Positions 31,718 through 40,396 of a stretch of 64,000 nt of DNA are shown here, piece by piece (position 1 is the stretch's first letter; each line of letters begins with the position of its first letter). The stretch spans positions 62,001-126,000 of the forward strand of contig NZ_JAGPNL010000011.1 of assembly GCF_018069565.1 (NCBI RefSeq), in the 5' to 3' direction. A program made the position numbers and the translations under genes. The notes under the pieces are model-generated. The model searched no databases and was not told the DNA's origin. It saw only the letters and a program-made list of their open reading frames with translations. The stretch is from Streptomyces tagetis. Its GTDB lineage: Bacteria; Actinomycetota; Actinomycetes; Streptomycetales; Streptomycetaceae.

Positions 31718-34711
31718 TCAGCCCGCTCCGCGCTGCCTCAGCGTCGAGCCCGACCGGTCCTTGACGACCTCCAGTTGGGCGTGGACGCGGCGCCGCAGGT
31801 CGGCGACGTGGCTGACGATGCCGACGCTGCGGTCCCGCTCGCGCAGCGAGTCGAGGACGTCGAGGACCTCGTCGAGGGTGTGTTCGTCGAGGCTGCCGAA
31901 GCCCTCGTCGATGAAGAGGGTGTCCAGCCGCACCCCGCCGGCCTCGTCGGTGACCACGTCGGCGAGGCCGAGCGCGAGGGCCAGGGAGGCGAAGAAGGTC
32001 TCGCCCCCGGAGAGGGTCGCCGTGTCCCGTTCGCGGCCGGTCCAGGCGTCGACGACGTGCAGGCCGAGGCCGCTGCGCCCGCGCCCGGTGCGGTCGTCGG
32101 AGTGGACGAGGGTGTAGCGACCGGAGGACATCTGCCGCAGCCGGGCCGTCGCGGCGGCGGCGACCTGCTCCAGCCGGGCGGCCAGCACGTACGACTCCAG
32201 TCGCATCCGGCGTTCGTTGTCCGCCGAGGTGCCCGCGGCGAGGGCGGCGAGCCGGGCGACGCGCGTGTACTCCTCGCGGAGCGGGGCGAGCCGACGGACG
32301 GCGTCCGTGACGCGTACGGACAGCCGGTCGAGTTCGGCGCCGCGCCGGGCGGCGTCGTCGCGCGCGGAGGCGGCCTCGCGCAGCCGTCGGGCCGCGTCGG
32401 CGGCGGCGCGTTCGGCGGCGGGGAGGTCGGCGTCCGGGCGCCGGGACGCGGCGGCGGCGTCCTCCTCGGCGAGGCCGGCGCGGACGGCGGCCTCCTCGTT
32501 CTGCCAGTCGTCCAGGCGCCGTTGCAGTTCGCGGTGGGCGGTGTCGTCGAGGAGTGCGGCGGCGGCCTCGCCGGGCGTGTCGAAGCCGGCCCGGAAGGCG
32601 GCGTCGGCGAGGCGGGCGTCGGCGTCCTTGAGCCGCCGGGCGGTGTCCTCGGCGGTACGGACGGCGTCGGCGGCCTCGGTGAGCAGCTCGGCCCGGCGCT
32701 CCAGCCGTCCGGCGCGCTCGGCCACACTGTCGGCGCCGGCGCGGGCCTGGGCCAACTCCTCTTCCAGGGTGGCCAGTTCCCGGTCGAGCCGGTCGCGGGT
32801 GCCGACGCGGGCGGCGGCGCGGAGGGCGGCCTGCTGCCGGGCCTCGGCGCGCTGTTCGCGTTCCGCCTCGGCGCGGCGCAGGGCTTCCTGGGCGGCGTGG
32901 AGTCCGGAGGCGAGGGCCCTGGCCCGCGCGTGCCGGCCCTCCAGGTCGGCGGCGTGATCGGCCAGTTCGGCGGTGGGGGTGTCGCCCGCCTCCTCGGTGG
33001 CGGCGGCGAGGGCCGTCCGTACGGTGGCCTCGTGCTGTTCGGCGGCGGCACGCGCGGCGTCGGCACGCCGGCTGGTGTCGAGGGCGCTTTCCTCGGCGTC
33101 GCGGTCGATGTGACCTGCGTCCTTGCGGGCGGGCGCGGGGTGTTCGGTGGCGCCGCAGACCGCGCAGGGCCGGCCGTCGGTGAGGTGGGCGGCGAGTTCG
33201 GCGGCGATGCCCTGGAGCCGCTGTTCCTTGAGGCGGAGCCAGTGGTCGCGGGCGGTGACGGCCTCTTCGGCGGCGGTGAGCGTGCGCTGCCGGGCCGCGT
33301 CGGCGTCGGCGGTGAGCCGGTCGCGGTCCCGGGCGGCCTTCAGCCGCCGTTGCGCGGATTCGCGCCGGGCCGCGAGCTGTTCGGCCTGGGTCACCGCCGC
33401 CAGGGCGGTGTCGACGCGGGTCTGGAGGTCGGCGCGGGTCTGTTCCCAGTCGTCGAGCCAGGTCTCGGCGTCGTGCCGGAGGTCTTCGTCGTCGCTGTCC
33501 TGCCGGTCGAGGGTGGCGCGTTCGGCGACGAGGGCGGTGAGGCGCCGCTCGGCGCGGCGGGCCGACTCCAGGGCGCCCAGTTCCTCGGCGGCGCGGCGGG
33601 CGGCGGCGGACAGTGCGTCCGCCCCGGCGTCCGCGAGGGTTTCGGGGAGCCGGGCACGCGCGTGCGTCTCGGCGGTGGCGGCCCGCCGGTGTTCGGTGTC
33701 GGTGGCGTCCCGCAGCTCCAGCGCGGGGGCGACGGTCTCGGCGCGGCGGGCGCGCTCCCGGCGTTCCCGCGCCTCGCGGTGGTCGTCGGCGCGTTCGGCG
33801 AGTCGGGCGGCCCGTCGGCGTGTCTCGGCGTACCGGTGCTGGAGGCGGTGCAGTTCGCGCGTGTCGGCGAGGTCGCGTTCGGCGGTGGCCTGCGCGGACT
33901 CGGCCGCCGCGAGCCACCGGTCCGCGATGGTGAGCTGTTCGCGGGCGGTGCTGCGGGCGACGGCGGCGGCGCTGAGGACGGCCTCGGCCAGCCCCGGTTC
34001 GCCCGGTGCCGCCTCGGGCAGCTCCATGGCGTCGCCGGCGACCTGCTGCATGCGGTGGGCGTCGGCCAGCAGCGCGGCGTCGCCCTCCCGTACCCGGGTC
34101 TCGGCGCCGCGGCGCCGTTCGGTGAGGCGTTTTTCGACCTCGGCGAAGCGCCGGGTGTCGAAGAGGCGGCCGAGCAGCCTGCCGCGGGCCTCGGCGTCGG
34201 CGCGCAGGAACCGGGCGAAGTCGCCCTGGGGCAACAGGACGACCTGGCAGAACTGCTCGCGGCTCATGCCGAGGAGCTGAGTGATCTCCTCGCCGATCTC
34301 CTGGTGGGAGCGGCTGAGGTCCTTCCAGGTACCGGCCGCGGTGTCGTACTCGCGGAGGGAGCTGTGAGCCTTGTCGACCGTCGTGCCGGTGCCGCGCCGC
34401 TTGGGGCGTTCGAAGGGCGGCTGCCGGGTGACCTCCAGCCGCCGTCCGGCGACGGTGAGGTCGAGGCGCACCTCGGTACGGGTGCCGGCGGCGGCGTGGT
34501 CGCTGCGCAGGGTGGCGCCCTGGCCCGACTGCCGGGCGCCGGGGACGGAACCGTAGAGCGCGTAGCAGACGGCGTCGAGGACGGAGGTCTTGCCGGCACC
34601 GGTGGGGCCGTGCAGCAGGAAGAGCCCGGCGGCGGACAGCTCGTCGAAGTCGACGCTCTGCGTTCCGCCGAAGGGGCCGAAGGCGGTCAGGTCGAGCCGG
34701 TGCAGCCTCAC
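31718..34711 (-). CDS. sbcC: exonuclease SbcCD subunit C (SMC-like ATPase)
   Basis: A 997-residue Rad50/SbcC protein. The N-terminal Walker A is HGPTGAGKTS (about residues 33-42), the Q-loop region includes LLPQGDFARFL, and long Arg/Glu/Ala coiled coils surround a zinc hook Cys516-x-x-Cys519 (CAVCGATEH). The C-terminal ABC signature is LSGGETFFASLALAL, with Walker B LFIDEGFGSLD. The GTG start overlaps the sbcD stop as GTGA, so subunits are made in a coupled way. The complex processes DNA hairpins and double-strand-break ends. Confidence 0.95.
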   Translation of the reverse strand: MRLHRLDLTAFGPFGGTQSVDFDELSAAGLFLLHGPTGAGKTSVLDAVCYALYGSVPGARQSGQGATLRSDHAAAGTRTEVRLDLTVAGRRLEVTRQPPFERPKRRGTGTTVDKAHSSLREYDTAAGTWKDLSRSHQEIGEEITQLLGMSREQFCQVVLLPQGDFARFLRADAEARGRLLGRLFDTRRFAEVEKRLTERRRGAETRVREGDAALLADAHRMQQVAGDAMELPEAAPGEPGLAEAVLSAAAVARSTAREQLTIADRWLAAAESAQATAERDLADTRELHRLQHRYAETRRRAARLAERADDHREARERRERARRAETVAPALELRDATDTEHRRAATAETHARARLPETLADAGADALSAAARRAAEELGALESARRAERRLTALVAERATLDRQDSDDEDLRHDAETWLDDWEQTRADLQTRVDTALAAVTQAEQLAARRESAQRRLKAARDRDRLTADADAARQRTLTAAEEAVTARDHWLRLKEQRLQGIAAELAAHLTDGRPCAVCGATEHPAPARKDAGHIDRDAEESALDTSRRADAARAAAEQHEATVRTALAAATEEAGDTPTAELADHAADLEGRHARARALASGLHAAQEALRRAEAEREQRAEARQQAALRAAARVGTRDRLDRELATLEEELAQARAGADSVAERAGRLERRAELLTEAADAVRTAEDTARRLKDADARLADAAFRAGFDTPGEAAAALLDDTAHRELQRRLDDWQNEEAAVRAGLAEEDAAAASRRPDADLPAAERAAADAARRLREAASARDDAARRGAELDRLSVRVTDAVRRLAPLREEYTRVARLAALAAGTSADNERRMRLESYVLAARLEQVAAAATARLRQMSSGRYTLVHSDDRTGRGRSGLGLHVVDAWTGRERDTATLSGGETFFASLALALGLADVVTDEAGGVRLDTLFIDEGFGSLDEHTLDEVLDVLDSLRERDRSVGIVSHVADLRRRVHAQLEVVKDRSGSTLRQRGAG

Positions 34712-35871
34712 AGGGCCACCTCCCGCAGCGTCTCGTCGGCCCGGACGGCGTCGAACGCGTCGCGCAGGACCCGCTGTTCGCGGTCGTCGGGACCGGCGCC
34801 CCGCACATGGGCGACGAAGTCCTCGGCGACCTGCTGGTCGCTGCGGCCGGCCAGCCGCCGGGCGTAGGAGACGTCGGGGTCCCCGGGGTCGCGTTCGGGG
34901 GCGAAGACGAGGCTGAGGGCGTGCGGGAAGCGGGTGGTGAGGCGGGCCATGGGGTCGGCGGGCCGGACGGGGTCGGTGAGGGTCGCCTCGACCCAGGCGT
35001 CCTCGTACCGGGCCAGCCCCGGGTCGGCGAGGAGGTCGTCCAGGGTGCCGCGCAGCCGGGCCAGCGGGCGCGGGACCGGGCAGTCGACGCGCTCGGCGGT
35101 GACGGTGCCGGCGGCGTCCAGGTCGACGAGCCACATGCTCTTGCGGTGGGCGGCCTCGGAGAAGGAGTACGGCAGCGGGGAGCCGGAGTAGCGGACGCGC
35201 TCGGTGAGGGTCTGGGCGCCGTGCAGGTGGCCGAGGGCGACGTAGTCGACGCCGGTGAAGACGCCGCGGGGCACGGCGGCCACTCCGCCCACGGTGATGT
35301 CCCGTTCGCTGTCGCTCGGTTCGCCGCCGGTGACGAAGGCGTGGGCGAGGACGATGGAACGGGTGCCCGCGGGGCGGCCGGCGAGGTCGGCGCGGACCCG
35401 GTCCATGGCGGCGCCGAGCACGGCCTCGTGCCCGGCCTTCTCCACGCCGAACTCGGCGCGCACGAGGGCGGGTTCCAGGTACGGCAGTCCGTAGAAGGCC
35501 ACCGGTCCGTGCGCGTCCTCCAGGACCACGGGGGTGCCGCAGCCGGCGGGGTCGGTGCGCAGGTGGACGCCCGCGCGGTCGAGGAGTCCGGAGCCGACGC
35601 CGAGGCGGCGGGCGGAGTCGTGGTTGCCGGAGATCATCACCGTGGGCACGCCGAGGCCGGCGAGCCGGTGCAGGGCGTCGTCGAACAGCTCGACGGCGGC
35701 CAGCGGCGGCACCGCCCGGTCGTACACGTCCCCCGAGACGACCACGGCGTCGACGGCCCGCTCCCGCGCGGTCGCCACGAGGTGACCGACGAACGCGGCC
35801 TGGGCGTCGAGCATGCTCACCCGGTGGAAGGACCGGCCGAGGTGCCAGTCGGATGTGTGCAGAATTCTCAA
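34708..35871 (-). CDS. sbcD: exonuclease SbcCD subunit D (Mre11-like nuclease)
   Basis: A 387-residue metallophosphoesterase with the full motif series: HTSDWHLGRSFH at the N-terminus, VVSGDVYDRAVPP, MISGNHDSARR, then the conserved VLAHAFVTGG and ALGHLHGAQ. These residues bind the Mn ions used for DNA cleavage. It is the promoter-proximal gene of the sbcDC operon and overlaps sbcC by 4 bases. Start is ATG at 35871. Confidence 0.96.
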   Translation of the reverse strand: MRILHTSDWHLGRSFHRVSMLDAQAAFVGHLVATARERAVDAVVVSGDVYDRAVPPLAAVELFDDALHRLAGLGVPTVMISGNHDSARRLGVGSGLLDRAGVHLRTDPAGCGTPVVLEDAHGPVAFYGLPYLEPALVRAEFGVEKAGHEAVLGAAMDRVRADLAGRPAGTRSIVLAHAFVTGGEPSDSERDITVGGVAAVPRGVFTGVDYVALGHLHGAQTLTERVRYSGSPLPYSFSEAAHRKSMWLVDLDAAGTVTAERVDCPVPRPLARLRGTLDDLLADPGLARYEDAWVEATLTDPVRPADPMARLTTRFPHALSLVFAPERDPGDPDVSYARRLAGRSDQQVAEDFVAHVRGAGPDDREQRVLRDAFDAVRADETLREVAL

Positions 35872-36247
35872 GACGCCCCTCCGACCTGCATGTCTCCCCC
35901 TACGTCACCCTGGTCCCGGTACCGAACCTGCACGGTCGGCGTTGTCGGCACCGACCACGCTTTCGCCCTCGGTACCTGGTCCGTCACGGGCCTCAGTCTG
36001 CCATCGGCAGCGGGCTCGGATGTCCGTGGATGTGCGCGGGGGGCTGGACGACGGCCTGACCGGGCCGCCCCGACACCTCCGGCGGCGGCGCCTGCGGCCG
36101 GGGGGACGCCACCCGCGACGGCGCTGCTCGCGAAGAAGCTGCACGGCGGGTGCGCGGTCCATGGCTCGCCACCGCACCTCTCGCCCTTCTCCCGGCGGCC
36201 CCGAATTCGCCCGGCCCCGACAGCCTGGCCGGGGGTCCAGGCGAAGG
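35872..36247. other. intergenic region, no gene seen
   Basis: 376 bases between the sbcD start and the lacI-type stop. Open frames here are GC-driven shadows. The left part must carry the sbcDC promoter; no clear hexamers or palindrome were recognised. Confidence 0.4.
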
Positions 36248-37180
36248 TCAGACCGACTGCCGGACGACGACGCGCGCGGGCAGCGGGCGGAGCGCACCGG
36301 TGCCGAGCCCGAGCGCGAGGCGGGCGCTGAGCCGGCCGTGGGCTTCGGCGTCGACGTGGACGGTGGTCAGCCCGGGGGTGGTGTAGGCGCCGTACCCGTT
36401 GTCGTCGAAGCCGATGACGGCCATGTCGTCCGGCACCCGGCGGCCGAGGTCGCGCAGGGCCATCAGGACGCGCAGGGCCACGTCGTCGTTGAATCCCGCG
36501 ATCGCGGTCACCTCGGGCGCTTCGGTGAGGAACGCCTCGACGGCTTCGGCGCAGGCGGAGGGTTCGAGCGGGGTGGCGAAGGAGTCGGGTACGGGGACAC
36601 CCAGGTTCCGCGCGGCGTGCCCGGTGAACTTCAGACGGGTCGCGGCGAGCGGGGATTCGGTGTCGGGCAGGGCCACGGCGACATGGGTGTGGCCGTGTTC
36701 CACCAGGTGACGCAGTTGCAGTGCGGAGTGCGCGGCGAGGCCGTCGCGCCAGCCGCCGCCGAGGTCGTCGAGTTCGCGGCCGGTGAGGTAGGTCTCGCCG
36801 AAGCGGATGACGGCGCGAGGCGCGATGGCGTCCAGGACCTGCCGGGTGGACTGCGGGGTGTGGTGGCCGTGCCGGACGAGCAGGACGTGCTCGTGTGCGG
36901 CGAGTTCGGCGTCGAGGCCCTGGATGTAGCTGTGCGAGTAGTGGCCCTCCAGGCCCGCCTCGATGTTGAGGACGACGACGCGGGACGAACCCTCGCGCAG
37001 TGCCCTGGCCACTCCGTGCGGCACGTAACCGAGTTCCCGGGCGGCCTGCTTGACCCGGTCGCGGGTGGCGGCGGAGATGGTCTGGCGGGGGTCGTCGTTG
37101 AGGACGAAACTCACCGTGGCGCGGGAGACTCCGCTGGCCGCGGCCACGTCGTTCAGCGTGACCCTGCCGGAATTGCCCAT
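36248..37180 (-). CDS. LacI-family transcriptional regulator of the folate demethylation locus
   Basis: A 310-residue LacI/GalR repressor. The N-terminal helix-turn-helix VTLNDVAAASGVSRATVSFV and hinge PHGVARALREGSSRVV are typical, followed by a periplasmic-binding-protein-like effector domain ending in GFDDNGYGAYTTPGLTTV. The ATG at 37180 matches the LacI-type start. It is divergent from the LigM-like/metF/purU/folD operon, and two palindromes with a central CG lie between them. It is therefore the likely local repressor, with an effector that could be the methoxylated substrate; that assignment is inference. Confidence 0.9.
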   Translation of the reverse strand: MGNSGRVTLNDVAAASGVSRATVSFVLNDDPRQTISAATRDRVKQAARELGYVPHGVARALREGSSRVVVLNIEAGLEGHYSHSYIQGLDAELAAHEHVLLVRHGHHTPQSTRQVLDAIAPRAVIRFGETYLTGRELDDLGGGWRDGLAAHSALQLRHLVEHGHTHVAVALPDTESPLAATRLKFTGHAARNLGVPVPDSFATPLEPSACAEAVEAFLTEAPEVTAIAGFNDDVALRVLMALRDLGRRVPDDMAVIGFDDNGYGAYTTPGLTTVHVDAEAHGRLSARLALGLGTGALRPLPARVVVRQSV

Positions 37181-37561
37181 CACCCCTGCTCCGATGCGGT
37201 TCGCGCACCGCACCCCTGTGGGCCGGCGCACAGCCATTCTAGGGAACCCGGCCGCCACCGGTGCACGAGCCGACTGGCGCGCATGCCCCGGTGGTGGAAC
37301 AACGCCGGACCGGTGTACGGCGACGCACCGGTCACGGCCCGCCGGAGTCCGCGTCCCCGGCGGGACGGAAACCGGACGGCCGGGACGGAAGCCGGACCGG
37401 CCGGGACGGATCACCGCCGCCCCGGGGATCACCGCTCCTGTCCACGGGGTCGTCAGGGCGGGGGCGCCTCCTTCGGAGACGCCCGTGCCACCACCGCCCC
37501 GGCCCGTCGCGGCGTGCAAGGTCACCTTGCGCGCCGCGTAGCCAAGAAGCGAACACGGAGG

Positions 37562-37575
37562 CTAGAACGATTTAG
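37562..37575. promoter_or_regulatory. LacI-type operator, lacI-proximal
   Basis: CTAGAACGATTTAG, an imperfect palindrome centred on CG as usual for LacI-family operators, lies in a locally AT-rich stretch. The half-site CTAGAA recurs in the second palindrome 300 bases away. Looping between the two is possible but unproven. Confidence 0.55.
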
Positions 37576-37662
37576 TTCGCGGCTGTAGCGTATCCGCCAC
37601 ATCGAATCGGCTTGTCCAGCACGCCGGCCGACGGCCTGCGGGCGGAGGAGGAATCTCCCGCG

Positions 37663-37866
37663 ATGACCGACACAGCATCACCCAGGAGCATCCTCGACGT
37701 CACCGCCGGACTGGCGCGCGAGGCCGCGAGCGCCGGCCCGGCGGCCGTCGCGGCGCCCCGACCCGCCGCCGTACGGCCGTCTCCGACACTTCCCGACGAC
37801 CCTCGGCAGGCATCGGCCGGACTTGCGGGACGTCCGGGCACACGGCGGCCATCGCCTACTTACTAG
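37663..37866 (+). CDS. possible small ORF between the two LacI operators
   Basis: A 67-codon frame beginning MTDTASPRSILDVTAGL, with GGAGGAGGAA 11-19 bases upstream. Codon third positions are GC-rich in the first half but not in the last third, so it may be a real small protein, a decayed remnant or chance. The stop overlaps the beginning of the second operator. No family is recognised. Confidence 0.25.
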   Translation: MTDTASPRSILDVTAGLAREAASAGPAAVAAPRPAAVRPSPTLPDDPRQASAGLAGRPGTRRPSPTY

Positions 37867-37876
37867 ATCGTTCTAG
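37863..37876. promoter_or_regulatory. LacI-type operator, promoter-proximal to demethylase operon
   Basis: CTAGATCGTTCTAG is a near-perfect CG-centred palindrome 138 bases upstream of the demethylase start. It shares the half-site CTAGAA with the site at 37562-37575, matching control of both the regulator and the operon. Confidence 0.6.
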
Positions 37877-37878
37877 CT

Positions 37879-37944
37879 CGGAGCCATCCGCTCGGAGCCA
37901 TCCGCTCGGTGCGGCCGTGCGGGTGGCTCGGTCCGGGACCGAGC
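37879..37944. repeat. short direct repeat and inverted repeat in the operon leader
   Basis: A tandem duplication of GGAGCCATCCGCTC (about 37879-37906) is followed by the 8-bp inverted repeat GCTCGGTC-cgg-GACCGAGC (37926-37944). Both lie between the operator and the demethylase start. The hairpin could act in the leader transcript, but nothing indicates a known riboswitch class. Confidence 0.4.
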
Positions 37945-38014
37945 GGGCGCTGTGTCGCACCGGTCCCTCTCGGGCGCGACGCCCGTACACACCCACCATG
38001 AAAGAGAGAGCCGC

Positions 38015-39361
38015 ATGACAACTCCCAGCCTTCAGGACGGCATCGACAAGGCCGGCTCGCCCATCGACCTGTTGTGGCGGCCGGGTGCCGAGCCGTGGAC
38101 GCCCGAGGTGGTCGACCGTGAGTACGTGGGCTGGAGGCAGGAGCAGCGCGCCTGGCACGAGGGGGTCGCGCTGTTGAACCTGTCGCACCACATGTTCGAC
38201 ATGTGGATCGAGGGCCCGGACGCCACGCGTGTCCTCGCCGAGTACGGCGCGAACAACTTCGAGAAGTTCGCGATCGGCCAGGCCAAGCAGTACGTGCCGG
38301 TGACCCGGCACGGCCACATCGTCACGGACGGCATCCTCTCCCGCGAGGCCGAGAACACCTACGTCCTCAGCGGTGTTCCGGCGTCGCAGCACTGGGTGCG
38401 CTACCACGCGGAGAAGGCCGGTTACGACGTCGGCTTCACCACCGACCCGTCCTCCGCGTTCCGCCCCGGGGGCGGCGACCCGAAGCTGTTCCGCTATCAG
38501 ATCCAGGGCCCGCTGGCGCTGGATCTGATCGGGAAGGTCTTCGGCGGCCCGGTCCCCGAGACGAAGTTCTTCCACTCCACGCCGGTCACGCTGGACGGCC
38601 GCTCCTTCAAGGCGCTGCGCCACGGCATGGCCGGTCAGGCCGGGTACGAGTTCATCGGGCCCTGGGAGCACGCCGCTCACGTGCATGAGGCGTTCCTGAA
38701 GGCCGGTGAGCCGCTCGGCCTGGTCCAGGTCGGCGCGCTGGCGTACACGACGCCCAGTGTGGAGAGCGGCTGGATACCCTCGCCGGTACCCGGTGTCTAC
38801 TCCGACCCCGAGCTGGCGGAGTACCGCGCGTGGCTCCCGCTGTTCGGCATCGAGGGCAAGCGCCCGCTCAGCGGCAGCTACTTCTCCGAGGACATCGAGG
38901 ACTACTACGTCTCCCCGTACGAGCTGGGCTACGGAAAGATGATCCACTTCGGACACGACTTCCACGGCCGGGACGCCCTGCTCGCCGCCCACGCGGACGA
39001 CAGCCTGCGCAAGAAGATCACCCTCGTCTTCGACCCCGACGACGTGCGCCGGGTGCTGGGGGGCGGAGAGGACCCCGGTTTCGTGCTCAGCTACGCCCGC
39101 CACCGGGTGGAGACCTCCGCCGGTCTGGCCGGCGTCACCATGCAGACGGCGGCCATCGACCCGGTCGGCACGGTCCTCGCCCAGACGCTGCTCGACCCCG
39201 CCCACGCCACACCCGGCACCGAGGTGACAGTGGTCTGGGGCGAGCACCCCGGCCGAGGTACCGATCCCGAGGCCGACCTCGGGTTCCCCCGCATCCGCGC
39301 CACCGTCCGGCCCAGCCCGTTCGACCGGCACGCCCGCACCGACTACCGCCGCAACGCCTGA
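38015..39361 (+). CDS. LigM-like tetrahydrofolate-dependent O-demethylase (GcvT family)
   Basis: A 448-residue aminomethyltransferase-fold protein collinear with LigM, the vanillate/3-O-methylgallate demethylase of Sphingobium, which moves an aromatic O-methyl group to THF. Shared landmarks are LSHHMFDM near residue 60, YQIQGPLALDLI, LRHGMAGQAG, VESGWIPSPVP, YVSPYELGYGKMIHFGHDF and a C-terminal folate-binding half. It lacks features of glycine-cleavage T proteins and no gcvH/gcvP is nearby. The downstream metF-like, purU and folD genes supply oxidation of methyl-THF, which supports this role. The methoxylated substrate is unknown. Confidence 0.82.
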   Translation: MTTPSLQDGIDKAGSPIDLLWRPGAEPWTPEVVDREYVGWRQEQRAWHEGVALLNLSHHMFDMWIEGPDATRVLAEYGANNFEKFAIGQAKQYVPVTRHGHIVTDGILSREAENTYVLSGVPASQHWVRYHAEKAGYDVGFTTDPSSAFRPGGGDPKLFRYQIQGPLALDLIGKVFGGPVPETKFFHSTPVTLDGRSFKALRHGMAGQAGYEFIGPWEHAAHVHEAFLKAGEPLGLVQVGALAYTTPSVESGWIPSPVPGVYSDPELAEYRAWLPLFGIEGKRPLSGSYFSEDIEDYYVSPYELGYGKMIHFGHDFHGRDALLAAHADDSLRKKITLVFDPDDVRRVLGGGEDPGFVLSYARHRVETSAGLAGVTMQTAAIDPVGTVLAQTLLDPAHATPGTEVTVVWGEHPGRGTDPEADLGFPRIRATVRPSPFDRHARTDYRRNA

Positions 39362-39523
39362 CGGGCGCCCCCGTGGTCCTGCCGGTTCCCCACCGAGCCC
39401 GGCCGGCCGGAGGACGACGTCCCGGGCCGGCCCGGCCCCGGGCGTCCTCCCCGGCCGCCGTCGCCGGTGTGCGGGCGGCGGGACCGCCGGCGCCAGGGCG
39501 CACCCGCCTTCACTAGGAGCATC

Positions 39524-40396
39524 ATGAACCCCCTCGGCACAGCCACCCCGGCGGTGAGTACGTCACTGCTGAAGGACTTCTCCCTGGAGATGACCGCAAA
39601 GGACGTCCCCAAGCTCGACGAGGCCGCCGGCCTCATCCCGCCGGGCACCCGCGTCAACGTCACCTTCCTCGGCAACGAGGACCTGGGGATGCGCCTGGAC
39701 GCCGCGCGGGCCGTGAAGCGTCTCGGCTTCACGCCGGTGCCGCACATCTCCGCCCGGCGCCTCGAATCCCGGGCCGACTTCGAGCGGTTCCTCGCCGCGC
39801 TGCAGGCGGACGGCACCGGCGCCGACGTCTTCACCGTCGGCGGCGACCCGGCCCGGCCCGAAGGACCGTACGAGGACTCCCTCGCCCTGATCGAATCGGG
39901 CCTGCTCCCGGAGTACGGCGTCAGGCACGTCGGCATCGGCGGCTACCCGGAGGGGCACCCCACCATCGACGGTGACGTGCTGTGGGCCGCGCTGCGGGAC
40001 AAGAGCGCGGCCATCGCCGCCCAGGGTCTGGACGGCAGCGTCATCACCCAGTTCGGTTTCGACGTGGACGCCGTCCTCGCCTGGATCGAGCAGGTCCGGG
40101 GCCACGGCGTCACCCTGCCGATCCGTATCGGTGTCCCCGGTCCGGCCGGGGTCAGGCGGCTGATGGCGTACGCGGCACGGTTCGGCGTCGGCACCAGTGC
40201 CTCCATCGCCAAGAAATACGGGCTGTCGCTCACCAACCTCATGGGCACCGCGGGACCGGACGCCTTCCTGCGCGCTCTCACCGAGGGCCACGACCCGGCA
40301 CGGCACGGCCAGGTGAAGATCCACTTCTATACGTTCGGCGGGCTGAAGGCCACGTCCGAATGGATCGCCCGGTTCAGGAAGGAAGCTCTCGCATGA
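39524..40396 (+). CDS. methylenetetrahydrofolate reductase-like protein (MetF family)
   Basis: A 290-residue FAD-type TIM-barrel protein of the MTHFR family. Family blocks are FSLEMTAKDVPKLDEAAGLI at the N-terminus, PHISARRL, DVFTVGGDPARPEGPYEDSL (the GGDP nucleotide/folate loop), GIGGYPEGHP and SVITQFGFD. In this operon it would run in the oxidative direction, methyl-THF to methylene-THF, following demethylation. It is preceded by TAGGAG and overlaps purU by 4 bases (ATGA). It is an operon-specific paralogue, probably not the methionine-biosynthetic MetF. Confidence 0.88.
   Translation: MNPLGTATPAVSTSLLKDFSLEMTAKDVPKLDEAAGLIPPGTRVNVTFLGNEDLGMRLDAARAVKRLGFTPVPHISARRLESRADFERFLAALQADGTGADVFTVGGDPARPEGPYEDSLALIESGLLPEYGVRHVGIGGYPEGHPTIDGDVLWAALRDKSAAIAAQGLDGSVITQFGFDVDAVLAWIEQVRGHGVTLPIRIGVPGPAGVRRLMAYAARFGVGTSASIAKKYGLSLTNLMGTAGPDAFLRALTEGHDPARHGQVKIHFYTFGGLKATSEWIARFRKEALA

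Noticed and set aside
29838..34808. A 1656-codon open frame on the minus strand across DUF885 and sbcC
   Set aside because: It is a GC-driven shadow: its translation is Arg/Pro/Gly-rich with no domains, while real genes with intact motifs occupy the same DNA in other frames.
37879..37944. Riboswitch before the folate operon
   Set aside because: Only a direct repeat and a short hairpin are present; no THF or SAM riboswitch core was recognised.
38015..39361. Glycine cleavage system T protein
   Set aside because: No gcvH/gcvP nearby, length and motifs follow LigM, and the downstream genes oxidise methyl-THF instead of consuming methylene-THF from glycine.
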